Positions 1 to 6,584 of a stretch of DNA of 12,063 bases are shown here, one piece after another. The first letter of the stretch is position 1. The number at the start of each line of letters is the position of its first letter. The notes below the pieces were generated by a model. It made no database searches. It worked only from the letters and a program-made list of their open reading frames with translations, and had not been told where the DNA came from. The stretch spans positions 1-12,063 of the forward strand of contig JAQVXN010000030.1 of assembly GCA_028709135.1 (NCBI GenBank), given 5' to 3'. Both the position numbers and the translations under genes were made by a program. This DNA is from Bacteroidaceae bacterium. GTDB lineage: Bacteria > Bacteroidota > Bacteroidia > Bacteroidales > Bacteroidaceae.

Positions 1-2
1 GT

Positions 3-194
3 AATGCTATTTACGAAAGCATCAAAATTATCCCTGAAATCATTGCTTACGATTATGAATCCGATTTTGTTGTATCTGATTCTAAGTGCTTTGGACATTT
101 GTTTGCTACCTTTTATTTTACCTGGTTACTTTCCTATACAGGAAATACAACTGACTTATATAAAGCTTATTATGTAATTTGCGATACAAATTAA
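3..194 (+). CDS. 3' end of an unrecognised protein, truncated by window edge
   Basis: An open frame enters from the left edge and stops at TAA 192-194, giving the last 63 residues of a plus-strand protein. The codons look coding: many begin with G, and Asp, Glu, Lys and Tyr are well represented. A competing frame over the same bases reads as an improbable, almost wholly hydrophobic peptide. The fragment contains a Cys-Phe-Gly-His stretch and an aromatic-rich segment near its middle. I do not recognise a family. It converges on the minus-strand BREX-like operon that ends at 360, with about 165 bases between the two stops. It is probably outside the defence operon. No start is visible, so it could also be a gene remnant left by an insertion. 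Confidence 0.4.
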   Translation, partial: NAIYESIKIIPEIIAYDYESDFVVSDSKCFGHLFATFYFTWLLSYTGNTTDLYKAYYVICDTN

Positions 195-359
195 CAGTTG
201 CATTTTATTTACTTGTTTCGATTAGACAGTTACAAAAACAGCTCCATTTTGTCTAGCATAACAAGATATTTTGTTTTGACAAGAGTTTTATTTTTAGCAT
301 AGTTTTTGCGAAACAAAGTGAGCAATTGACGAACACCGATTTACCTGTTCAAGTTAAAC

Positions 360-1064
360 CTACATAATAATCAACTCCCTATTTAGACCATTAATATATT
401 CCCATTTTTCAATATGAAATTTATTTGCTACTTCGGAGAGATTTGGCGTATTGTAAAATGCAAAAATGGATTTATCAATATTGAGCAAGTCGATTTGTTT
501 AGTCCCTTTCACAATGGAATATAGGTAAAGAATGTCAGCTACCTGATCTTCAGATATAGCTATTTTGGGTAATTGATCGTATATAGTGGATGTTCTCGGC
601 TTGATAATTTTAAAGTCCGTGAGAGTTTTCAAAAATGAGCGTGTGGAACGCTTAATTATTTCTGTATCACCATATGCTTCAGTCATTCTTTTAGTGAGTG
701 CCGTGGAACTGACTTGCTGAGAAGCATCAAAAATTTTGAAATACATTTGAGTGAAATAGGTCAAGATGTCATAATCAATAATAAACATTGATAAGTAAAT
801 TGGCTTCATATACTCAAAGTCTTTCTTTTTACTTAATTCAATTAGGAAATTATTTTCTATTCTTGTTTTGACCTCTTGAAATCTATAAATGAAAGTGCGA
901 AAAAGCACGGTACGTGTTTTTCTTCTTCCATCCTTACCTGTCAATTCAACAGCTATATCGTTGTATGCATCGTAAAATTCTTCTGGTTTTCTTCCCGGTT
1001 CGACCATTTGGAGTGATTTATATATCCACTCGGGTTTTAATGGTCTGTCATATCCTATCATCAT
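360..1064 (-). CDS. brxA: BrxA-like protein (DUF1819-type), last gene of BREX-like operon
   Basis: This 234-aa protein is predicted soluble and mostly helical, with no signal peptide or membrane segment. A basic stretch (about residues 44-52, rich in Lys/Arg and ending in Arg-Thr) is followed by long helices. Residues 135-160 resemble a winged-helix unit, with a helix ending in a Lys-Thr-Leu-x-x-Phe-x-Ile-Ile-Lys pattern. Size, helical layout and position beside pglZ fit BrxA, a small winged-helix DNA-binding BREX component. The call rests on layout and context rather than a diagnostic catalytic motif. Its ATG (1062-1064) overlaps the pglZ stop in an ATGA, which implies translational coupling and fixes the start. 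A second ATG follows directly. It is the last minus-strand gene, and no clear T-rich terminator hairpin is visible after its stop. Confidence 0.6.
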   Translation of the reverse strand: MMIGYDRPLKPEWIYKSLQMVEPGRKPEEFYDAYNDIAVELTGKDGRRKTRTVLFRTFIYRFQEVKTRIENNFLIELSKKKDFEYMKPIYLSMFIIDYDILTYFTQMYFKIFDASQQVSSTALTKRMTEAYGDTEIIKRSTRSFLKTLTDFKIIKPRTSTIYDQLPKIAISEDQVADILYLYSIVKGTKQIDLLNIDKSIFAFYNTPNLSEVANKFHIEKWEYINGLNRELIIM

Positions 1065-2509
1065 AATTTTACATTTACTTTAATATACGGCACTACCATT
1101 TCTTCTATGGAAGTTCCTCCGTGATTAATTTCTTTTTTATCTCTATTTGTGAACATTGTTCTGCCTTCGGGCAAAACAATAAGTTTGTTATCAACAAACG
1201 GAATTTTTATTTTTTTATTTTCAAGTAGTTCGCCGGCTTGTGTGGGAATTATAACCGCTCTTTTAGCGAAGTTGTCTATATAATACTTTTCTAACCTTAC
1301 TCCATTTCCCTTGGCTAAAACAGAACCGTGGTCAGAACAAATATACACGTTGAAATTATTTTTCAACAATGTCGACATCGTTTTTAATAGATCGCTTTTG
1401 TTCAAATAAGATTTAATTGTATCGAAATACAATGACTTGGTATTTTCTTTTTTTGGAAAAATTACCGAATGACCTAAATCATCGAAAAAATTATACAAAA
1501 TATTAATATATCGGTAACCAATCAACGAATCATCGGTAATTTCATCTTTCTCTGAAAATGACTTTGTTTCTTTATGGTTGAAAAAAGACGAAAAGTTTGT
1601 TATTTCACTATTTCTATTTGGATTTTTAGTTTCATACACATCCGTACTTCCGCTAAATATAGCTTGTCTTGAAATAGAGGTAACACTCGGTAATAAAGCA
1701 AACAACGGTTCTTCATCGTACTCTAACATTAAGTCTGAAAAATAATCTTTCAATAAAAACCATTCAGCAAATCCCATACAATCAAAACAGAGTAATGCAA
1801 TTTTATCTTTTTTATGTGCCTGGATATTGTGCAGAATTTTATCAACTGTTTTCGGATTTTGTCGTGTTGAAGCATAAAAAACAGCCGACATTTTATTTTT
1901 CAGAAAGAATTCATCGGAATATGCGTCAATTTGAGAAATTAAAGAAAGATAAGATTCATCGCTGATAGTATATGATTGATAAATAATCTCACCCCATATT
2001 TTGGAGCATTTCAGAATGTTATCATAACAAACCGATTCTTCCAATATTGATGATAAAGTATCTTTTAATATATCGATTTCGATTATTTTTTGAAAACTTA
2101 AGGCGTAGTCAGTAACTTTACGCAGTTCCGAAGCGTGAATTACTTTATGCCTGTCTGTAGCATAAATGTAATTTAGCAAAGCAATAAGAGTTTCAGTTGA
2201 TAGTTTTGAGAACTCGGCATTTGCATTTCCATTAATCGGAATATCCGTGTAATTAAATACTTTTCGATGAAAATGCTTATTTATAAATGCCGGGATAGTT
2301 TTGAGTGTTGTAATTATTAATGATTTGTCCGGTTTCTTTGTTACTTCGAGTAATTCGGGGATTGTATTTATAACGACAAAAGGAATTTCTTGGGATTTCA
2401 TGTGTTCCAAGAAAGTGTCTGAAACAAGAATGCCCGTAAAATCAGAAATGATTTTCGGGCTTCTTGAATGGATATCAAGCTTGGTTGTTATAAATAGTTG
2501 CCATTGCAT
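1061..2509 (-). CDS. pglZ: PglZ-domain protein (alkaline phosphatase superfamily), BREX core
   Basis: This 482-aa protein carries the PglZ signature in its C-terminal half. A metal-site aspartate lies in Cys-Phe-Asp-Cys-Met-Gly (D243). A nucleophile-region Pro-Ser-Val-Thr-Ser-x-Ser-Arg stretch follows at 274-281. Then come Ser-Asp-His-Gly at 392-395 and a final His-Gly-Gly-Thr-Ser-x-Glu-Glu-Met-Val-x-Pro block at 463-474. These are the expected metal-binding and nucleophile positions of the alkaline phosphatase fold. The N-terminal 230 residues are helical and not recognised. It is shorter than typical BREX PglZ proteins, which usually exceed 600 aa. PglZ is an invariant BREX/Pgl component, and its biochemical role is still unclear. 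The ATG at 2507-2509 lies 25 bases after the SecB-like chaperone stop, so it is probably cotranscribed with the TAC genes. Its stop overlaps the brxA-like start. Confidence 0.92.
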   Translation of the reverse strand: MQWQLFITTKLDIHSRSPKIISDFTGILVSDTFLEHMKSQEIPFVVINTIPELLEVTKKPDKSLIITTLKTIPAFINKHFHRKVFNYTDIPINGNANAEFSKLSTETLIALLNYIYATDRHKVIHASELRKVTDYALSFQKIIEIDILKDTLSSILEESVCYDNILKCSKIWGEIIYQSYTISDESYLSLISQIDAYSDEFFLKNKMSAVFYASTRQNPKTVDKILHNIQAHKKDKIALLCFDCMGFAEWFLLKDYFSDLMLEYDEEPLFALLPSVTSISRQAIFSGSTDVYETKNPNRNSEITNFSSFFNHKETKSFSEKDEITDDSLIGYRYINILYNFFDDLGHSVIFPKKENTKSLYFDTIKSYLNKSDLLKTMSTLLKNNFNVYICSDHGSVLAKGNGVRLEKYYIDNFAKRAVIIPTQAGELLENKKIKIPFVDNKLIVLPEGRTMFTNRDKKEINHGGTSIEEMVVPYIKVNVKL

Positions 2510-2534
2510 TTAAAGGAATGTAAATTTAGGCAAT

Positions 2535-2948
2535 TTATTTATTAGATTTGAATTCTTTTGGATCGAGAATTGGTAAAATAAGATTATGCAAATGCGTTCC
2601 TCTGAAAAGTGCAAATAATACTCCTCTAATAGTAGATAGAGAGATTGAATTTACTGTTACTATAAACTGTTCAGGTAATTCAACTTTTTTCTCTTTGACG
2701 AAATCAGAGAGGTTATCAATATTATAAATACAACTAATTTTTGCGTTACATAGTTCAACTTCTTCGGTTCCTCCAAAAATTTCAACAGACGCAACCACAA
2801 ACATATTTTTTTGACTAATATTGAAACGGTGATCAAGATTAATGTTGTACTTATATGGTGTATTTTCAGGAATAGCCTTGTCATAAGATTTGATTGCAAA
2901 TTCTAACAATTCAATCCCTACTGCCGCAAATGTAACATTTTGTTCCAT
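2535..2948 (-). CDS. SecB-like chaperone of a toxin-antitoxin-chaperone module
   Basis: This 137-aa protein is built like a SecB protomer. An N-terminal strand (about 7-18) is followed by strands around 33-43, 48-57 and 67-77 that alternate polar and hydrophobic residues. Then come an acidic/basic helix (78-88) and the conserved-looking Leu-Pro-Glu block at 91-93. A Ser-Ile-Ser-x-Ser-Thr-x-Arg-Gly-x-Leu-Phe helix start lies at 101-112, and the end reads Leu-Pro-Ile-Leu-Asp-Pro-Lys-Glu-Phe. Length is slightly below that of proteobacterial SecB (about 155 aa). Canonical SecB is rare in Bacteroidota, whereas solitary SecB-like genes occur beside toxin-antitoxin pairs (compare Rv1957 of the HigBA-TAC of Mycobacterium tuberculosis). 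There the chaperone binds and stabilises the antitoxin. Here it lies 10 bases after the antitoxin stop and 25 bases before pglZ, which supports the TAC reading. Confidence 0.78.
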   Translation of the reverse strand: MEQNVTFAAVGIELLEFAIKSYDKAIPENTPYKYNINLDHRFNISQKNMFVVASVEIFGGTEEVELCNAKISCIYNIDNLSDFVKEKKVELPEQFIVTVNSISLSTIRGVLFALFRGTHLHNLILPILDPKEFKSNK

Positions 2949-2958
2949 ATGTAAATAA

Positions 2959-3372
2959 TCAGTTTGATGAATAATTTGCTGAATAATATTCCGATTTACT
3001 AGAAATCAATTGATCATAATAACTTTCTCTAGGGTTCACAACAAATACGTTGATTGTTGCTTGATAATTGTTGCCTTTAGCTACCTGCTCATTGTCTTCA
3101 AGATTTAGAAAATCTACGCCTAAAGCAAGACCTAAGTCGGTTAGCGTATCTGTCGTAAAATTATGCGTTCCGCTCAGCCATCTTGTAACTTCCGATGGAT
3201 TTGACTTCCCCATCGCACACATCAAGTCTTTATTCTTCCACCCCTTGGCTTTCATAGCGTCATCTATTTTTGCAGCTATAAGCATACGGTTTTCTATGCG
3301 TTTTGCCTCTTGTGGAGATATGGAAGATAAAATTTCTGAGATTTTACGTGTCCTTTTATCTGTTTTTTCCAT
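2959..3372 (-). CDS. higA: HigA-like XRE-family antitoxin with C-terminal chaperone-addiction-like tail
   Basis: This 137-aa protein has an N-terminal helical lead (1-28) and a helix-turn-helix domain at about 30-92. The HTH includes the Lys-Gly-Trp-Lys-Asn-Lys-Asp-Leu helix and a recognition helix around Ser-Glu-Val-Thr-Arg-Trp-Leu-Ser-Gly (60-68), as in XRE/HigA repressors. Residues 93-137 form a low-complexity tail rich in Tyr, Ser and Asn (Tyr 103, 118, 119, 129, 130 and 134; Phe110). In TAC systems such a tail, called the ChAD, makes antitoxin stability depend on the SecB-like chaperone encoded next. That role is inferred here. It should neutralise the toxin and repress the module promoter. 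The ATG (3370-3372) follows the toxin stop by 22 bases. The toxin-first order is typical of higBA. Confidence 0.82.
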   Translation of the reverse strand: MEKTDKRTRKISEILSSISPQEAKRIENRMLIAAKIDDAMKAKGWKNKDLMCAMGKSNPSEVTRWLSGTHNFTTDTLTDLGLALGVDFLNLEDNEQVAKGNNYQATINVFVVNPRESYYDQLISSKSEYYSANYSSN

Positions 3373-3394
3373 TTTTGTCTTTATTTGTTGTGTG

Positions 3395-3889
3395 TTAATA
3401 ATCTATTTCAAAGGATAACTCCCCTTCAAAATCGTTTGTATAGGTAGATAAGCGAATGTCTTTATCCGTTATTTTTTCAGTGATTTTTTTAGAGATTGCT
3501 CGTAATAAGTAATTTTCTTCTGTTAATTTTTCGTTATCTTGAAGTCTTCTGACATTTTTGGGTTTAGGTCCGCCACCACCCAATACAACAATCATTGTAC
3601 CATATCGAATACAGTAAAGTCTTAATTTTTTGTCAGGATCGTCATATAAAGCACATACCCCATCGCCCGGAATGCCTTCGTTTAGTTTAAAAAAATGTTC
3701 TCTCGCCCCTGTTTTTGCTCCTATAGTTTTTAAACGTTGAGTGATGTTATTTATTTCACTTGTATGTGAATCAAAATTTTCATCGATAAACACTTCAAAT
3801 AAACTCATATCGTCTTCATCTATTATAACAGAATAGATAGACGCTTTGTTTCCACTTAATTCATCTATTTTGATTAATTCACATTTCAT
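3395..3889 (-). CDS. higB: HigB/RelE-superfamily-like toxin of the TAC module
   Basis: This 164-aa protein reads from ATG 3887-3889. The core (about 58-112) shows the RelE/HigB pattern. Thr-Gly-Ala-Arg-Glu-His-Phe-Phe-Lys is followed by an Asp/Gly-rich turn, then Leu-Arg-Leu-Tyr-Cys-Ile-Arg-Tyr-Gly and a hydrophobic strand running into a glycine loop with Lys-Pro-Lys. Arg63, His65, Arg90, Tyr92, Arg95 and Lys109/111 are plausible RNA-binding or catalytic positions. The family cleaves mRNA, often on the ribosome; activity here is inferred. An upstream in-frame TTG (3905-3907) would add six residues, but it lies inside the putative promoter -7 box, so the ATG is preferred. The protein is longer than classic HigB (about 90-120 aa), with extra N- and C-terminal parts. 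It sits next to a HigA-like antitoxin and a SecB-like chaperone. Confidence 0.72.
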   Translation of the reverse strand: MKCELIKIDELSGNKASIYSVIIDEDDMSLFEVFIDENFDSHTSEINNITQRLKTIGAKTGAREHFFKLNEGIPGDGVCALYDDPDKKLRLYCIRYGTMIVVLGGGGPKPKNVRRLQDNEKLTEENYLLRAISKKITEKITDKDIRLSTYTNDFEGELSFEIDY

Positions 3890-3904
3890 ATTATTTTGAG
3901 ATTG

Positions 3905-3912
3905 CAAAGATA
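3905..3912 (-). promoter_or_regulatory. Bacteroidota-type -7 promoter box for the TAC genes
   Basis: Read on the minus strand this is TATCTTTG, an exact match to the Bacteroidota -7 consensus TAnnTTTG. A T-rich stretch (TTTTA) lies about 19-23 bases upstream, a weak match to the -33 TTTG element. Transcription would begin about 10 bases before the toxin ATG at 3889. It would read toxin, antitoxin, chaperone and probably pglZ-brxA. Confidence 0.55.
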
Positions 3913-3913
3913 A

Positions 3914-3932
3914 TACATTTCACTTATATGTA
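3914..3932. promoter_or_regulatory. Candidate HigA operator, TACAT-N9-ATGTA
   Basis: A perfect 5-base inverted repeat with a 9-base spacer lies directly upstream of the -7 box, between it and the -33 region. A dimeric HTH repressor bound here would block the promoter. Autoregulation by the HigA-like antitoxin is the expected arrangement for this family. The arms are short and the region is AT-rich, so this is a proposal only. Confidence 0.4.
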
Positions 3933-3936
3933 AAAT

Positions 3937-3952
3937 AATTAAGGGCTTAATT
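3937..3952. promoter_or_regulatory. Near-palindrome AATTAAG-gg-CTTAATT, possible second operator
   Basis: Perfect 7-base arms are separated by two G residues. The site lies just upstream of the putative -33 region of the TAC promoter, between the methyltransferase stop and the toxin start. It could be a second repressor site. A hairpin with a two-base loop is unlikely, and there is no T-tract to suggest a terminator. Confidence 0.33.
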
Positions 3953-3995
3953 TATTATTCTAACTAAACTTTAACTTTTGCTTAACGAAAAAATA

Positions 3996-6455
3996 TTACA
4001 TTATACCCGAAATCATAATTTCAGAGGCTTGCACAAAGTCGTTGAGATCGCCATTATTTTCCAAAATGGACTTATCTAACTTGCTCGCAACTGTGAGTAT
4101 GTCTTGATAACGTTTGTTTTTGTAGCAGGTTTCAAATCCGAAAACGAGCACTTCTTTTCTGATTTCCTTAATTTTTTTCCTTTCTGTCTGTGTTTGGATA
4201 AGCAGGGTTTCAAACTCCCGCATAAGTTGTCTTTCTCGTTTTTCGACTAATTGGTTGTGTTCCGGTTCAGACTGCGGACGACGATACTTGGCATTTTCAA
4301 ATATAAAATTCTGTTCCAACAGTTCTCTTAGCTCTGGCACATTATCTCCTTGTATATTGGCTGTTTGATTATATGCTACAGATATGTCGGAAAAAGTTTT
4401 TGGTATGGATAAGAAATTATAAAGCCACACCAAAGCTGATTTTTCATCCGTAACAAAGAGGAACATTTCACCTGATTTCACTTCATCAATACCTTCTAAT
4501 TTCTGTTGTTTTTTGTATTCCAAGTATGAGTTTATCTGACCTGCCGTAAACCAAAAGCCATCTTCCTGTACAAAATTAGCGTGTAATAAGCTGTAAAATG
4601 ATTTGGCATCGTAGCGGATTTCGTAACCTCGCTGTATGTAATAGGCAATCATTTTAGAGTAAAGCATCTTTTCTGTCCGTTCAATTTTGGGGCTAATAGG
4701 CAGATTGGTTAAGAACTCATCAATAAATAACATCTCTAAGTTTTCTCCCGCATTCTTTGCAAAGTTTGCATCAAATTTATTGCTGGGTTTAAATGCTGAA
4801 ATTACAAGGTCATTAGCTACTGCTCCCGGCGCTGTTACTTGTTTGAAACTGCCTTGTTGTTTGTCTAATGTTGTAACCTGACTTATTAAAAAACCCGCTT
4901 TGGTAATAGCGTCTTGAATACCGTTCCAAACTGATGATTTTGAGTTGTGGAATACAACAGTTATCCAACGCTTGGGCTTTAATACTCGATAGTATTCTCT
5001 GAAAGATGAATACATTAAAGAGTTGTATTCAGACAAATTCTTATTTTGAGTTCTATTAATAATACTCTCTTTGCTAATATTTGTGAAAATTCTCAACCAA
5101 GCTTCCCACCAAAAACTCAATTCAGAGTACATTAGGTTATTACCGAAAGGTGGATCTGTAAATATATAGTCAATAGAGTTTGATTTAACATTGGAAAGGG
5201 CTGTTGTAGATTGATTAGTAACAATAACTTTATTGTTTTCCCAATTTTTGAACTCATTCATTCTGATGTAATCCCTAAATTTGTTTTTAAACAATGGCAT
5301 AACAGAACGTTCGATAATGAGAGACGGGATGTAAAGCGTTCCACTTAAATTTCCTGTTCCTGCAAATCTAAATCTATTGGTAATTGTTGCCCTTTGAATA
5401 CAACTTTGAAATACAAATAATAAATCAGCAAAATACTTTGAACTTTGAATTTTGTTATACAACATTGCCAATGTGTACAAGTTCCTTTTTGTAATAAAGT
5501 GGTGCACGTTTGTATATCCATAAGGATCGTTCCTTCTTGCTTCATCACCCTCTGGCATACGATCAGTAGGGAACCAATATGGGATTGTAGTTTCATCTAT
5601 TTTCTTTAAAAGTTCAATATCATAATCATCCGCTTTTTTTTCGAACCGTCTTGTGCCAATTGATCCTTGTATTAAAAATATTTCTTTTTTTGCAATTGAA
5701 ATTTCTTGCCTTATAGCCTCGTCATACTTTTTTATAAAACTTACTTCACTATTAGCTTTCGAGATATCTGCATTACATCTTTCACATTTATATTGAGAGT
5801 TTATTGTTTTATTATCTAAATTTACAGCCAAGTCTGCAAACTTATATTCGTGACCACAGTATTTACATAGAAATACATCTGTTAAAATAGTATTCTGAAT
5901 TTCACCATTGTATGTTCCATATTTTGTTTTATACATCCAAGAAACTTCCGCAACAACCTCATTATATATCCTATTAAACTCTTCTGTTAATTCTATACTT
6001 GAAACCTTAGGTTTATTATAAACATAACTCATATAAGATGCTGATGGTCCAAGATCATTTAATATTGAATATCTATTCAACATCGAAGCACTAAAACCTG
6101 TAGACCCACTACCACAAAAACCATCAAGAATAATATCACCTTCATTTGTGAAATGTTCGATATATTGATCAATAGCTTTATGAGGAATTTTAGTATGATA
6201 AGAATGAGCATTGTAAACAGCTCCATTTTTACCTTCACTCACATCCCCCACATACGGCTCTCTATGATACGTATCCGTCTCTTCATTATAGGGTGTGCCG
6301 TGTTCTTTAATAAAGTCGGCAATATAAGGATTTGGGCAGGCGGTATAGTATGGTGGCTGTGATAAAGCTACGATATCTTCGTCTTTACCTATGGGGAAGC
6401 CTTCTATGTTTTTCAGCTCGGGAAGTTTGGCGAGCAGGTCTTTTTTGTAGTCCAT
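3996..6455 (-). CDS. pglX: PglX-like DNA adenine methyltransferase with inserted zinc ribbon
   Basis: An 819-aa protein if it starts at ATG 6453-6455. The frame stays open to a TTG at 6501-6503 (835 aa), but homologues of this type start close to the Leu-Pro-Glu-Leu stretch, so the ATG is preferred. Residue numbers here use the longer form. An N-terminal Pro-Pro-Tyr-Tyr-Thr-Ala-Cys-Pro-Asn-Pro block (50-59) and a motif X/I region (Asp-Gly-Phe-Cys-Gly-Ser-Gly-Ser-Thr, 127-135) bind S-adenosylmethionine. Cys213/216 and Cys240/243 form a zinc ribbon. Catalytic motif IV is Thr-Asp-Pro-Pro-Phe-Gly (449-454), followed by an Asn-x-Met-Tyr-Ser-Glu-Leu-Ser stretch typical of DUF1156/PglXI-type enzymes. 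The C-terminal third has a helical, charged region. As the BREX methylase it should methylate host DNA to mark self. The order motif I then IV with a long insertion is alpha- or gamma-like. A stand-alone type II-like enzyme is a less likely alternative. Confidence 0.88.
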   Translation of the reverse strand: MDYKKDLLAKLPELKNIEGFPIGKDEDIVALSQPPYYTACPNPYIADFIKEHGTPYNEETDTYHREPYVGDVSEGKNGAVYNAHSYHTKIPHKAIDQYIEHFTNEGDIILDGFCGSGSTGFSASMLNRYSILNDLGPSASYMSYVYNKPKVSSIELTEEFNRIYNEVVAEVSWMYKTKYGTYNGEIQNTILTDVFLCKYCGHEYKFADLAVNLDNKTINSQYKCERCNADISKANSEVSFIKKYDEAIRQEISIAKKEIFLIQGSIGTRRFEKKADDYDIELLKKIDETTIPYWFPTDRMPEGDEARRNDPYGYTNVHHFITKRNLYTLAMLYNKIQSSKYFADLLFVFQSCIQRATITNRFRFAGTGNLSGTLYIPSLIIERSVMPLFKNKFRDYIRMNEFKNWENNKVIVTNQSTTALSNVKSNSIDYIFTDPPFGNNLMYSELSFWWEAWLRIFTNISKESIINRTQNKNLSEYNSLMYSSFREYYRVLKPKRWITVVFHNSKSSVWNGIQDAITKAGFLISQVTTLDKQQGSFKQVTAPGAVANDLVISAFKPSNKFDANFAKNAGENLEMLFIDEFLTNLPISPKIERTEKMLYSKMIAYYIQRGYEIRYDAKSFYSLLHANFVQEDGFWFTAGQINSYLEYKKQQKLEGIDEVKSGEMFLFVTDEKSALVWLYNFLSIPKTFSDISVAYNQTANIQGDNVPELRELLEQNFIFENAKYRRPQSEPEHNQLVEKRERQLMREFETLLIQTQTERKKIKEIRKEVLVFGFETCYKNKRYQDILTVASKLDKSILENNGDLNDFVQASEIMISGIM

Positions 6456-6515
6456 AATGATTTTGTTTGCGAAATTATGCACAATGCTGTTTTGGAACGG
6501 CAATGTGCGATTGGG

Positions 6516-6574
6516 AGTTTGTCAAACTGCTATGAGCAGCTGGACGGGTGTTTATCGACTGGAAGCCGATAGTC
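6516..6574. repeat. Cluster of short inverted repeats between ATPase and methyltransferase genes
   Basis: Three small hairpins lie in succession in a stretch visibly richer in GC than its surroundings. The first is AGTTTG-t-CAAACT (6516-6528). The second is CTGCT-atg-AGCAG (6527-6539), overlapping the first by two bases. The third is TATCG-N9-CGATA (6553-6571). None is followed by a T-tract on the minus strand, so they are not ordinary terminators. They occupy most of the untranslated gap between the ATPase stop (6585) and the preferred methyltransferase ATG (6455). They could affect mRNA stability or processing and so set the ratio of the two proteins. Confidence 0.4.
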
Positions 6575-6584
6575 CCATTATATT

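Noticed and set aside
223..255. TAGACA/TGTCTA inverted repeat as a terminator for the operon
   Set aside because: There are six-base arms only, a 21-base loop, and no T-tract directly after the stem on the minus strand.
3068..3418. Plus-strand open frame of 116 codons opposite the antitoxin gene
   Set aside because: It is antisense to a clear HTH protein, with no independent support.
3890..3907. Toxin start at TTG 3905-3907
   Set aside because: The codon lies inside the exact TAnnTTTG promoter box, upstream of the likely transcript start. ATG 3887-3889 is the better start.
6456..6503. N-terminal extension of the methyltransferase to a TTG start at 6501-6503
   Set aside because: It adds 16 residues through the hairpin-flanking spacer from a weak start codon. 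The ATG at 6453-6455 is closer to the expected beginning of the family.
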